Shown: positions 45,148 to 53,927 of the stretch, piece by piece
Position numbering within the stretch: position 1 is the first letter of the stretch
How the letters are laid out: every line of letters starts with the position of its first letter
Source: Exobasidium rhododendri
Lineage: Eukaryota; Basidiomycota; Exobasidiomycetes; Exobasidiales; Exobasidiaceae
Assembly (NCBI GenBank): GCA_026210745.1
Contig: CP110630.1
Span: 5,208,001-5,272,000, forward strand
Direction of reading: 5' to 3'
DNA: 64,000 nt
Position numbers and translations under genes: made by a program
The notes under the pieces: generated by a model
Databases searched by the model: none
Told to the model about the DNA's origin: nothing
Seen by the model: the letters and a program-made list of their open reading frames with translations, nothing else

Positions 45148-46573
45148 ATGGCAGCAGCTACAGCCCTTCCGTTCGATGCGACCGCGAGTATCTGGGCTGA
45201 CATTAAGCCTGTCTACCAAGACGATGGTCCTTCACCCGTGTGTCCAATACTGTACTCTCCCTCTTGTGAGTCGCCTCGTCTGTCTCTTTTGCGTGTAGGT
45301 ACGATTGGGAAACTGAAGGAGATTATCTCTCTTCATACGGCACAGACTCCCAAGCAATGGATCTCATACGTGCCCTACTACCTGCCGATGAACTCTCTCC
45401 GCGAGCTTTAGCACTGACCGAGCATCTCAGTCAACTGTGTCCTTCGAGCTATACCATCTGGCATTATCGGGCCAGAATCTTGATTCATGGACCGGAGAGC
45501 GGACTAAACGGGCTGGGGAACATCGAAACAAGACTCAAAGACGAGCTCAACTTCCTGGATGAACTGGCTACGAAGAACATGAAGAATTACCAAGTATGGT
45601 GAGATTGAAAGAAGATGTCTGCACGGCCATCATGTTGCTACGTCGCTCAAGTCTGATTACTTTTATTCCCATTCTTACCCCCATCCTCTCCAGGCAACAT
45701 AGGAAGCTAATTGTCTCTGCGCTAGGCGATCCAAGTCGAGAGTTAAGTTTTGTCGCCCAGGTCTTGCAGATCGACAGCAAGAATTATCATACTTGGGTGT
45801 ACCGTCAGTGGGTTCTGTCTCACTTTGGTGGACTTCCTGGGAAGAGATTGGAAGATTCCTCTTCTCTTTCGAGCGATCAACATTCACGTCGCTTTCCAGA
45901 CTTGTGGAAGGGCGAGCTAGCTTTTGTCGACAATCTGCTCAAAGAAGACGCAAGAAACAACTCAGCATGGAATCACCGGTACTTTTGCATCTTTGGAAGC
46001 AATTGGGCCAAAGCAGAAGGAGCGTCATCAAAGTACCAGGAGTGGTGGAACCTTGGCGATACGTTCCCGGCGATTGTCCAGTCAGAAATAGCAGTGGCCA
46101 AAAGCCATATCGTTACCGTTCCCAACAACGCAAGTGCCTGGAACTACCTTCGAGGGTGAGTGTTGAGGGGTTTGTGATCTCCCGACTGACTCGTACCACG
46201 TCCGTGCTCTGACTCCTCTAGTATGAATCCCCTCTCCTGCCCCTCAAATAGCGTTGCTCCATTCGTTGTGAGCGATGGAAAGAATCCTTTCTCGTGTGCA
46301 GCACAGATGGCAAAGACCCTTGTCCCGTCTGTTGAGGAGGCGAAGCGTGATCCTGCCGTTGATGCAGGCGGCAAGACACCATTTCTCGCGTTAGAATGGC
46401 TTCTCGATGATGCTCAAGAGTGCTCTCTAAGAGCCACGGGTGAACAGAGGGAAGAGTGGATGAAAATTGCAGAAGCGTACGTGAGTCGGCTGTGCATTGC
46501 TGATCCCATTCGAAGAAAGTATTGGCAGTATCGTCTTCTAAACCTGAGAAAGGGTTGGACTTCCTTGGGATAG
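45148..46573 (+). CDS. RAM2: Protein farnesyltransferase / GGTase-I alpha subunit
   Basis: Shared alpha subunit of CaaX farnesyl- and geranylgeranyltransferase I. Exons 45148-45251, 45299-45598, 45694-46155 and 46222-46573 give 405 aa. PPTA repeats are clear: YTIWHYRARIL, NYQVWQHRKLIV, NYHTWVYRQWVL, NSAWNHRYFCI and ASAWNYLRGM. The N-terminal DDGPSPVCPILY matches the family's DGPxPVxxIxY segment. Intron 1 is awkward. The attractive donor TCTT|GTGAGT would leave a 33-nt intron and break frame, so a 47-nt intron with donor GTACTC is proposed because it is the only one restoring frame to YDWETEGDYLSS. Its predicted substrate Pex19 (CaaX = CTIM) lies 12 kb downstream. Confidence 0.9.
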
Positions 46574-46920
46574 ATCAAGAGGCAGGAAGAGGAGACGCAA
46601 CAAAGCAAGCTCCTTCTCCAGTGTAGAATATATGATAACAATAGCACAATGTTAAAGCTCCTTCGTAAAACCCAAAAAGTCAGGTAAGGGGAAAAAGACA
46701 AAGATGAAATGAGAGATGAGCAGAGACGGAAGAATGAGTTTAGATGATGTGGCCCCACGATACGAGGAGGCGAGCAAAGATTAGCATGCAATGAGAAGGG
46801 CAGGCGAAGTGAACTTTTTGAGAAGGAACATGTGAGGAGATGATTATAGAGCAGCATAAGAGAGAAGACGAGGTCGAATGTGATGGTCCGTTGAAGTGAA
46901 GAGTCGTCGAGGTATCCTTT
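46574..46920. other. Convergent 3' flanks RAM2 / ROT1-B
   Basis: About 350 bp of purine-rich sequence on the plus strand. The minus-strand frame 46414-46857 overlaps RAM2 and is not credible. Confidence 0.45.
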
Positions 46921-47803
46921 CTACCTTCTCTTGCCATTCAGTGACCCGTATACCTGCGCATGAGGAGACGTTAGGAAGGGGGTGTCAGTTTTCCTCTGCT
47001 TCTTTTCCCTCCTCAAAACTTCTGCGACTCTGTTCCTCACCGTCTGCTTGAGCTGCTGAGTTGGAAGCATTTGTGGAGGATCATATGTCAACCACATCCA
47101 GGGTTTGGGCGTTCCATCAAATTCAAACATCGCCAGATAGTAGCCACCCGCGCCGAAATGCCACTCCCTCCTGATGTTGAAGCCGATCATGTATTCGTCT
47201 TGATCGTACGATGTGATAGATGATGACACTTGAGCACAACCACTTTGTACCAATTGCCTACCATCACCTATGAACGGCGTCAACGTCAGACTGCCATTGG
47301 CGTTCTGAGAGAAGTTTCCGTGTTGCCAGACGAGTTGAGCTTGGGCGCAGTTCGGTGAAGCGGCTGCATGTAGTACAAGGGAGGGAAATTTGCCATTGGG
47401 TGTGAGAATCTATTCGACATCTCATCTCCGAATACTTACGATCTGAAGTAAAGATGAAGAGGGATTGCTCCCAGTATCCATCTGATGTGAAGCTGTACGA
47501 TTGACCTCCCACTTTTGGTACGTTAAATGTTTCATTGATTGGGTTGTAAAATGACTGGAAAGGGGGGGGGAACGTACTCGACATCTTCAGCGTTACCGCG
47601 AAACAACGGATGCACGATTTGTTGTGACTCACCAATCCCGTCTCTACCTGTCCACTACCAGTCGCCCAAGTTCCGACGATTGTTCTGGGATCGTCGGTCT
47701 GCTGTGTTACTGCCTGCGCTACAGATCCTTCAAAAAGCGAAGCCACTACTAATAAGATTATCGTCGCAATGACCCTCGAAGTCGTTGACCTCGAACTCCT
47801 CAT
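46921..47803 (-). CDS. Rot1 family ER protein, copy B
   Basis: Second Rot1-like gene in the window. Exons 47633-47803, 47440-47554, 47041-47363 and 46921-46953 give 213 aa. A basic n-region and hydrophobic core (TSRVIATIILLVVASLFEGS, cleavage likely after VAQ) form a signal peptide. Family blocks: TIVGTWATGSGQVETG, SFYNPINETFNVP, SYSFTSDGYWE, QLVWQHGNFS, LTPFIGDGRQLVQ, FEFDGTPKPWMWL and DPPQMLPTQQLKQT. The last intron (donor GTGAGG, branch-like CTAAC) is a multiple of three and would stay open if retained, adding 29 residues; removal makes the C terminus match copy A. Introns 1 and 2 fall at the same places as in copy A and exon 2 is 115 nt in both. Confidence 0.88.
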
Positions 47804-48829
47804 TCTGTCTCTGATGGCTGTGGTGTGTTTGTGGGGGAATTTATCTACAGCAGTAGAACAAGAAATTGGCGGCGCCGATACGTTTTGGGCACAGCCGTAT
47901 CTGTTCTGGATGAAGCCTTTGTCGCGACTTGCTCTTTAGCGTAGCAGCGTCGCCTCAATGGCTGAGGATACTGAGGTGTGTGAATAAAAAAACAAGAGGA
48001 AGCAGTCTATGATAGAGACGAGGGTGCCTTCCTGGTAGATACGACGAAGCGGTGTTGGAGACGGAGAATAGAAGGGCAGTAGGACGACACGTAAAAGGTG
48101 AAATGGGTCAAAAAGGGGGAAAATCGATCAGTAGGGTAAGAGGAGGCAAAAGAACAACAAATAAGGCCATTCGATGGCAGGGCTGGTGGGAGAAGGGGGG
48201 GGGGATAAAAATAAACAAGGCATTAGCTCGAGAGGGCCGAAGTGTACGAAATTCCTTACTTTTGGAAATTTGGAATTATAATTCTAAACTACCTTTTTCA
48301 CTTTCCTTAGCCAACGTATTTCTCTATTTATTTCCCAGATTTGAAGCTTCTTGGCGCTTTTTGAATTCCGATCGGCACAGTCAGGCGAGTTCGTCTGGGA
48401 TTATCAGTATTGTAGGACTAGCTCGATCTTGGTACCTTCTCTTTACCAATTTCCATCCTTATGTTCTAAAGCTTCATCTTTCTATAGTAAAGTACAACTA
48501 TCATATTCTACATGCAACTGTATATAATACAATAACCGCTTGAGTGACGGATCTCCGAGCGCCAAGCGGCAGAAGCTTCAGAGAATGTCTCGCGAAGATT
48601 ATCCGTCCCTCGTTCCTTCACTTCGACCCTATCACCTACAGGCGAGGAAATCTACAGGACAACCATGTGCAATTCATACTAGCTCGCTTGTGTGCATCAT
48701 TGCCAAACGTGTAGCCTGCAGTCACTTTTCATCGACAGGGGCTTCTTGGCGTTGTCAGCCCTTGTCATTGCAGGGAGGGAAAGGGATGAAGGAGGAGGAG
48801 AGTATCTTCTCTCTTCTCGAGACTTGTGA
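47804..48829. promoter_or_regulatory. ROT1-B promoter region and arrestin 3' flank, possible gene fragment
   Basis: About 1 kb. Purine- and G-rich near 48180-48205, then AT-rich to 48540. At 48541-48640 the plus strand reads SDGSPSAKRQKLQRMSRED, which has a coding look, but no ATG, splice partner or homologue is recognised. It may be a fragment or chance. Confidence 0.35.
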
Positions 48830-50530
48830 TCACGCTTCGTAGCTGGGAGGATGATGAGTGACAACAAATGGAGACGGAGGCGGATGAGGGTAGGCGGGAG
48901 GATGAGCATCTTCTCGAGCGACGTTGCTGTCCCTACGTGTGCTCCGAATAGAGTCCGCTACGTATGGAGGGGGTCGATGCGGACCCACACGCTCCGTTAA
49001 GGTGCTTGAAGGCTCTTGAAATGCTCCGATTGGCGGCAAAGACGACTGCTCGGAAAGAGCGGTACTATTTGCATCGCCTTCTTGCCTCCAAACGTAATCT
49101 CTCTCGACCACTGGAGGACTTCGAGGCACTCCTGCACCTACACCAGCCACTTCAACTTCGACTTGTACGTCATGACGACTCTCTAGAAGAGTGGGCGGAG
49201 GAACATCGCGATCTTGTGGCTGTAATGCAGCAACTATAGCACTCTGTTCCTCAACCGCTTCTCCGTCTAAAGGTCGACCTACATCTTCGTATCCATCGTA
49301 TTCTTCCATTTCCTCCATTTGCCTTTCCACCAAGGATGCTTCCGACCAATTGCTTGGTCCGGCCTCGCAAAATGACTCTTTTGCCTGTGCTTTCTTACTA
49401 CTGCCGCGGCCTATGACTGCCACTTCGATATCTTCCAAGTCTCCAGCTGCTCCTGGTAGGATTTCTATCTCTCGTTGCAGCACGACGTCTCTTCTCTCTC
49501 CTCGCTCTCCTCGTATCCCGACCAAGATTTTGACAAGGAAGCTGACCTTGTGTAGTAAAGTCTCTTGACTGATACTCTCGCAACCACCACCACCTCCGCG
49601 ACCATAGACGGGACCACTCAGAGCAGCATCATGATCTGGGTGAGGATAGGGCATGTTGCTCAAATCAAAAGGTGGATGCAGGGCTAGGCGGAGAATGATG
49701 GATCGAGTCGAGTGAAAGCGGCATAATTTACCGCTGTGAGCCAGAAGGAGTTCGTGCTTTTCGCTTCCGTCTTTCCCCTCGATTATTCGATATAGATTGG
49801 CTTCGACACTACGAAGACCCAGCGATAAGAGCTTCTTGTCCGGTGGTGGAATATTGAGATGTACGCTGATAGGCTCTGCACGGCGGAATAAAGTGCGTTG
49901 CAGTTGAATCGTCATAGGCGTGGGCGTGTCAATGTGCCAGGTATGAGGAGTGATTTGACTCTGATCGAGAGGTCCTGGTCGAGAGTAGCGAGTGAGGTGA
50001 ACTTGAGTCTTTTTCATCAAGCTCGGTGTCGTCGATTCGTCAATCGATTGTAATTTTGCCTCCAAGCGATACTCTACGGAGCTCGAAGGTAGATGGATGC
50101 AGTGAGGCAGATCACACGTCAGTGGAAAGGTGAAGGGTATCGTCGAAGGCACAAAAGGTGAAGACGAAGAGGAGGATGATGATGAAGACGATGAAGCTGT
50201 GGGGGAGTTGGTATTTCTCCAGAGTAATTGAGTGGCGGTAAAGAATGGAATTGTCTGTTCTTTGTCTGCTTCTTCTGCAATAAAGGAGATGGTGCACTGC
50301 TTGTAGCGGTGTCGCTGTTGGTTCGCTCGCTCATCCAACTTGATCAAGACATCACCTTTTACCCATGCTTGGAAGCCCTCTATTCCAAGGTAGCCGACTT
50401 GGAAAGACGTGGCATCTGATTGTGGTGCAACATCAAAAAAATTGTCGACTGGGGAGGTCAAGAGCGTCGGCAAAGCTGATGAAGTGGATGCTGAGTAATG
50501 CGGTGGAAGTAGGGAAGGTGATGATGCCAT
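48830..50530 (-). CDS. Alpha-arrestin (ART-type ubiquitin ligase adaptor)
   Basis: Predicted adaptor that recruits the HECT ligase Rsp5 to plasma-membrane transporters to trigger their endocytosis. Intronless, 566 aa. N-terminal arrestin strands include FQVGYLGIEGFQAWVKGDVL and IPFTFPLTCDLPHCIHLPSS. A serine run of about a dozen residues (around 116-127) interrupts the N lobe. The C lobe shows RRAEPISVHLNIPPPDKKLL and the VSFLVKILVGIRG strand. The C-terminal 200 residues are disordered and carry three PPxY motifs (PPPY, PPAY, PPSY), the last four residues from the end region, which bind WW domains. Acidic stretches (MEEMEEYDGYED) may aid ligase interaction. Its cargo is unknown; the permease at 23778-25493 is one possible class. 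Confidence 0.85.
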   Translation of the reverse strand: MASSPSLLPPHYSASTSSALPTLLTSPVDNFFDVAPQSDATSFQVGYLGIEGFQAWVKGDVLIKLDERANQQRHRYKQCTISFIAEEADKEQTIPFFTATQLLWRNTNSPTASSSSSSSSSSSSPFVPSTIPFTFPLTCDLPHCIHLPSSSVEYRLEAKLQSIDESTTPSLMKKTQVHLTRYSRPGPLDQSQITPHTWHIDTPTPMTIQLQRTLFRRAEPISVHLNIPPPDKKLLSLGLRSVEANLYRIIEGKDGSEKHELLLAHSGKLCRFHSTRSIILRLALHPPFDLSNMPYPHPDHDAALSGPVYGRGGGGGCESISQETLLHKVSFLVKILVGIRGERGERRDVVLQREIEILPGAAGDLEDIEVAVIGRGSSKKAQAKESFCEAGPSNWSEASLVERQMEEMEEYDGYEDVGRPLDGEAVEEQSAIVAALQPQDRDVPPPTLLESRHDVQVEVEVAGVGAGVPRSPPVVERDYVWRQEGDANSTALSEQSSLPPIGAFQEPSSTLTERVGPHRPPPYVADSIRSTRRDSNVAREDAHPPAYPHPPPSPFVVTHHPPSYEA

Positions 50531-50835
50531 CTTTCCGAACTTTCTTTCGAACTCTTCTGTCTTTTTCTGTGTCAGTCACTGTGAGGAAGGAAGCGAAGCA
50601 TCTGCTCCCGGTCCACAAAGAAAGGCAGAGGACGTCCGAATAGTTTAAATGCGCACTGTGCGACACTCTCTTAATATCAGTACTACGCCTCAGACGGGGC
50701 CTTCGAAATAATAGTAAATCTGGTCTGTGGAGGTAATCCCCGACGCGCTTGGCGTACTTTTCTATCGCGGCAGATTTGAAGCAACACTTTCCTCCCTGCA
50801 CCTTTCCTTCTTGGCCGCGCGAAGCTGTCCTTGTG
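50531..50835. promoter_or_regulatory. Divergent promoter region arrestin / Rossmann-fold gene
   Basis: 305 bp between opposing starts. An in-frame open stretch precedes the Rossmann gene from 50749, but the dinucleotide-binding motif starts right after ATG 50836. Confidence 0.4.
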
Positions 50836-51842
50836 ATGTCCTCTGTTTCTGTCCTTCTGCTGGGCTCTGGATGGACCTCACGATTTCTGCTTCCGGTGCT
50901 CAAGCGCGAGGGGATATCTTACGCCTACACAAGGAGAGCTGTATCTGATGCTGATGCCAACGTAATCCCTTTTGAAGTTAGTAGGGAAGGCACCCCGAAC
51001 GTCTCATCCTTCCACGCACTGCCTAGGGCCGACCTTGTCATCATCATATTTCCACTGACCTCCAGTAAGCTTGTCGATGACATCGTCGATACATATGAGA
51101 GTACAAAAGATTGTCGACCTGCTTGGCTAGCGCTAGGTAGTACCGGAGCCTGGTCGAAGGGAGTCATCTCTTCCTCAGATTCAGTCTCACCTACAAGTGC
51201 ACGGGCAGTCTCCGAGTCGCACCTCCTTTCCTTGAATTCACCGGAACGACCGACAGCAGTACTCAACCTTGCGGGACTGTATGGTGGAGGGAGAAACCCA
51301 GTTAATTTTGCAAAGAAGGTGGCTGACACATTCGAGAAGTTGGAAAGTAAAAGCAGCCTACACCTTCTTCATGGCAAAGATACAGCGCAGGCAATTGTGG
51401 GAATGTGGGAAGCTCTCAGCGATCCACAACGAAAGGAAAGGCTGTGGGGAAAGCGGTGGATTGTGACAGGTGAGAGGAAGGAGTAGAGGTCTCGCCTCTA
51501 GCAATTCCTCAACCCCTCTGCTCACTTGACATTCTGACAGATACAAACATTTACGACTGGTGGCAGCTCCTCACCACACTCACTCCTCCACCGACTGGTG
51601 AGGGTGCCAAGTGGGTCAGAGACCTCACTACAAAGTACCAGATAGACGCCCTCCCTCGGCCGATCATTGGGCACGGAGGTGAAAGAGATGCACCTCCCTA
51701 CGTGCTGGATCGCGCTTTAAACGGCAAGGCATTCTGGCACGCACTAGACAAGCAAGTATCGGTGGGGAGATGTGATGACTATGGACCAGGGGGCGGAGGC
51801 GAGCAGCTTCGAGACGAGGAACAGTCTCGAGAGTCTCTTTGA
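50836..51842 (+). CDS. NAD(P)-binding Rossmann-fold protein (epimerase/YeeZ-like)
   Basis: Two exons, 50836-51469 and 51541-51842, joined through a GAT codon, give 311 aa. The N terminus MSSVSVLLLGSGWTSRFLLP is a beta-alpha-beta dinucleotide fold with a GxGxxS/R pattern. ADLVIIIFPLTSSKLVDDIV and AWLALGSTGAW follow as further Rossmann strands. LNLAGLYGGGRNPVNFAKKV is the equivalent of the extended-SDR R-x-x-x-x-YG region, and LLHGKDTAQAIVGMWEAL matches the sugar-epimerase-type C half. No YxxxK catalytic pair of classical SDRs was found, so enzyme activity is uncertain. The product is probably cytosolic. The stop lies 24 bp before the left end of the transposon, which therefore sits in its 3' UTR. 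Confidence 0.75.
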
Positions 51843-51866
51843 GTTGTAGTCAATCCGTGTATATTA

Positions 51867-51891
51867 CAGTAGAACCTCCGAGTTTTAATAC
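51867..51891 (+). repeat. Left terminal inverted repeat of the transposon
   Basis: Starts CAGTAGAACCTCC and ends TTTTAATAC, directly after a TA dinucleotide at 51865-51866. Confidence 0.93.
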
Positions 51892-52029
51892 GATTTGTCT
51901 TAATAACCCCCCAATGTTAATGAAAACAGCCCGGTCCCCGATTTGGACCTATGGAAATACTAAGAACCTCTCAGACCTAATTCCTAATGCAATTCGAAGA
52001 ATTTTTAAGCCTGATATTAAGACTGGGAG

Positions 52030-52092
52030 GTTACACGTGGGAGTGACTTGGCTACACGTGGGAGTGACTTGATTACACGTGGAAGTAACTTG
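52030..52092. repeat. Three tandem 21-bp repeats with CACGTG cores
   Basis: Units at 52030-52050, 52051-52071 and 52072-52092, consensus TTACACGTGGGAGTGACTTG. The first two differ at one base, while the third has drifted and contains the transposase stop codon and last six codons. Each has the palindrome CACGTG. Confidence 0.92.
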
Positions 52093-53632
52093 TAATCTTT
52101 TTCTGCTTACTTTTTTGTATTTCTTGTATTTCAAGTGTCTTACGACTTCTTTTAAGTGTTCTTATCAATGATATCTGACCTTCAAATGTATCTGCTTCTT
52201 CAATGTATTTCATGTAGGTATTGAGACCGCCAATTGCAGCAGATATTGTAATGCGATCCGGCATAGCAATATCATCTTCTTCAATATCTTTTTCGAATTG
52301 TAGTGATTCAATGATTTCAATATTGCTTGGAACAGGAAATTCAATGTGTTCTATTTCTTCTAGTTCTTGTAATGAAATTGGGTTCTTGTATCTCAGCTCT
52401 CGTAGTAGACTCTTGTTTTCTATAGCTAAGCGTTCCAATTCTTCAATACAGAAGTCTAAATCCATTGAATTTGAACAAAGAGCTGACGCGTCTTGTATTG
52501 ACCGAATACCACAATGGCGCCAGCAATTTGCTATTGTATCTTCCTTTATTGTATCCCAGCTGTCAATAGCAATTTGTATTGCTTCATACAAGTCGATCTT
52601 CCAATCCCGAAATGTACCATTATCATAATGAAACAATAGCATTTTATTGTAGCTCTTCCGATAGTAAGCCTTCCAAGTCCTAATGATACCTGCATCACAC
52701 GGTTGTATCTTGGAAGTTGTATTGGGTGGTAATAGCAGTATTGTTGTATTCTTCAATACCACACCGTCAAGCTTATGACTAGGGCAATTGTCCATAATCA
52801 ATAGAACTTTCCGGCCGCGCATATTGTTATCGAAATCTAAGATCCATTCTTGAAATAAAGTTGAAGTCATCCATGCAGTAGCGTTATTTCTGTATTTGAT
52901 CCCGTGCGATTCAATATTGACGTTTTTAAATGCACAAGGCTTTCTGTATTTACCAATGATTAACAGCGGGCGCTTATCTGTTCCAGTTTCATTACAACAT
53001 AGGACAGCCGTAATGCGATCTTTGACCTTTTTCTTACCCTGCAATACAACATTTGCTAGACTCCAATCTTGTTGTAATCTGAAATTTAAACCAGTCTCGT
53101 CCATATTGTAAACATCTTCGGGTTTGTATTTATCCAACGCGTCTCTTAGCGCCGGAAGTTGTAACTCTAATTCAGTTTCATTAACATCTCCGCTTTCTCC
53201 ATGCGCTATTCTTTTTACCAATTTGTATCTAGACTTGAATTTACTAATCCAACCATTTGACCAACCGTCGGACTTTTCCTTACTTGAGTCGACGCCTGGA
53301 TACAGTAAGATCATGAATTCTGCAGCTTTGGTTTTAATGACATCTGAAGTCACTGCAATATTGCCCGTTGCAAGATTTATCCATTCTGTTAATGCTTCTT
53401 CAAGCTTTGGGTACTGAACTTCGCGATTCACTTTAAAATCTTTTGTATTTGATTCTTTTTTTGTATTGAGCCATTTGTCAGAGGCGGCAAGAGTGTAAGA
53501 GATTAACCCCTGCGACACTACAATGCTATGCTGTGTCTTCAGCCAGTGAGCAAGCGCCTTTTGACTCTGGCCAGGATGATCAACATTATGCTGGCATAGA
53601 GCCCGACGTTGGCTGTTAGAAAGATGGGGCAT
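52073..53632 (-). CDS. Pogo/Tigger-like DDE transposase
   Basis: 519-aa uninterrupted frame inside the transposon. An N-terminal CENP-B/psq-type helix-turn-helix (residues 1-55, NSQRRALCQHN, HPGQSQKALAHWLK) and a second Tc5/CENP-B-type HTH (about 75-145, LEEALTEWINLATGNIAV, WISKFKSRYKLVKRIAHGES) bind DNA. The DDE catalytic domain shows VYNMDETGLNFRL, VLLIMDNCPSHK and KIQPCDAGIIRTWKAYYRK. There are 31 residues between the second and third aspartates, the spacing of pogo elements. The acidic tail ends in a Lys-rich segment and ITSYFHV. No stop or frameshift was found, so the enzyme could be functional. Cut-and-paste movement to TA sites is expected from the family. Confidence 0.95.
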   Translation of the reverse strand: MPHLSNSQRRALCQHNVDHPGQSQKALAHWLKTQHSIVVSQGLISYTLAASDKWLNTKKESNTKDFKVNREVQYPKLEEALTEWINLATGNIAVTSDVIKTKAAEFMILLYPGVDSSKEKSDGWSNGWISKFKSRYKLVKRIAHGESGDVNETELELQLPALRDALDKYKPEDVYNMDETGLNFRLQQDWSLANVVLQGKKKVKDRITAVLCCNETGTDKRPLLIIGKYRKPCAFKNVNIESHGIKYRNNATAWMTSTLFQEWILDFDNNMRGRKVLLIMDNCPSHKLDGVVLKNTTILLLPPNTTSKIQPCDAGIIRTWKAYYRKSYNKMLLFHYDNGTFRDWKIDLYEAIQIAIDSWDTIKEDTIANCWRHCGIRSIQDASALCSNSMDLDFCIEELERLAIENKSLLRELRYKNPISLQELEEIEHIEFPVPSNIEIIESLQFEKDIEEDDIAMPDRITISAAIGGLNTYMKYIEEADTFEGQISLIRTLKRSRKTLEIQEIQKSKQKKITSYFHV

Positions 53633-53738
53633 AATGAGTCACAAATGGTGGTCAGAAGAGAGGAATGGTGAATTTTGAGAATCGAACTTTCACACTTAAT
53701 AACCCCCCATAGTTAATAGAAAAGGGCTGGTCCCGCTT

Positions 53739-53763
53739 GTATTAGAACTGGGAGGTTCTACTG
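53739..53763 (-). repeat. Right terminal inverted repeat of the transposon
   Basis: Inverted copy of the left end (ends GGAGGTTCTACTG), followed by TA at 53764-53765. Confidence 0.93.
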
Positions 53764-53927
53764 TATCATTCATCATCTTTAAATAGCATCAGTGTCGTGA
53801 ATAGAGTGGTAGCTTGTGAACCCTACTTCGCACTAGCCTGTCTGCGCCTTTTTGTATGTATATAACAAGTGAAAGTAAAGAGCCTGAGAGAGCTTCTCTC
53901 CCTTTCCGTACCTTCCAGCATCTATGG

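Larger units (their letters stand above)
51867..53763 (-). mobile_element. Intact pogo/Tigger-type (Tc1/mariner) DNA transposon, 1897 bp
   Basis: Bounded by imperfect 25-bp terminal inverted repeats starting CAGTAGAACCTCC at both ends (23 of 25 match) and flanked by the dinucleotide TA on each side, the target duplication of this superfamily. It encodes a single full-length transposase on the minus strand. The element is visibly more AT-rich than its surroundings. Besides the termini it has several internal copies of the end motif and a triple 21-bp repeat at the left. No frame damage is seen, so it may be recent. Confidence 0.95.

Noticed and set aside
50749-50835. 29-residue N-terminal extension of the Rossmann-fold protein
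   Set aside because: The nucleotide-binding fold begins at once after ATG 50836, and the extension begins at a non-ATG codon.
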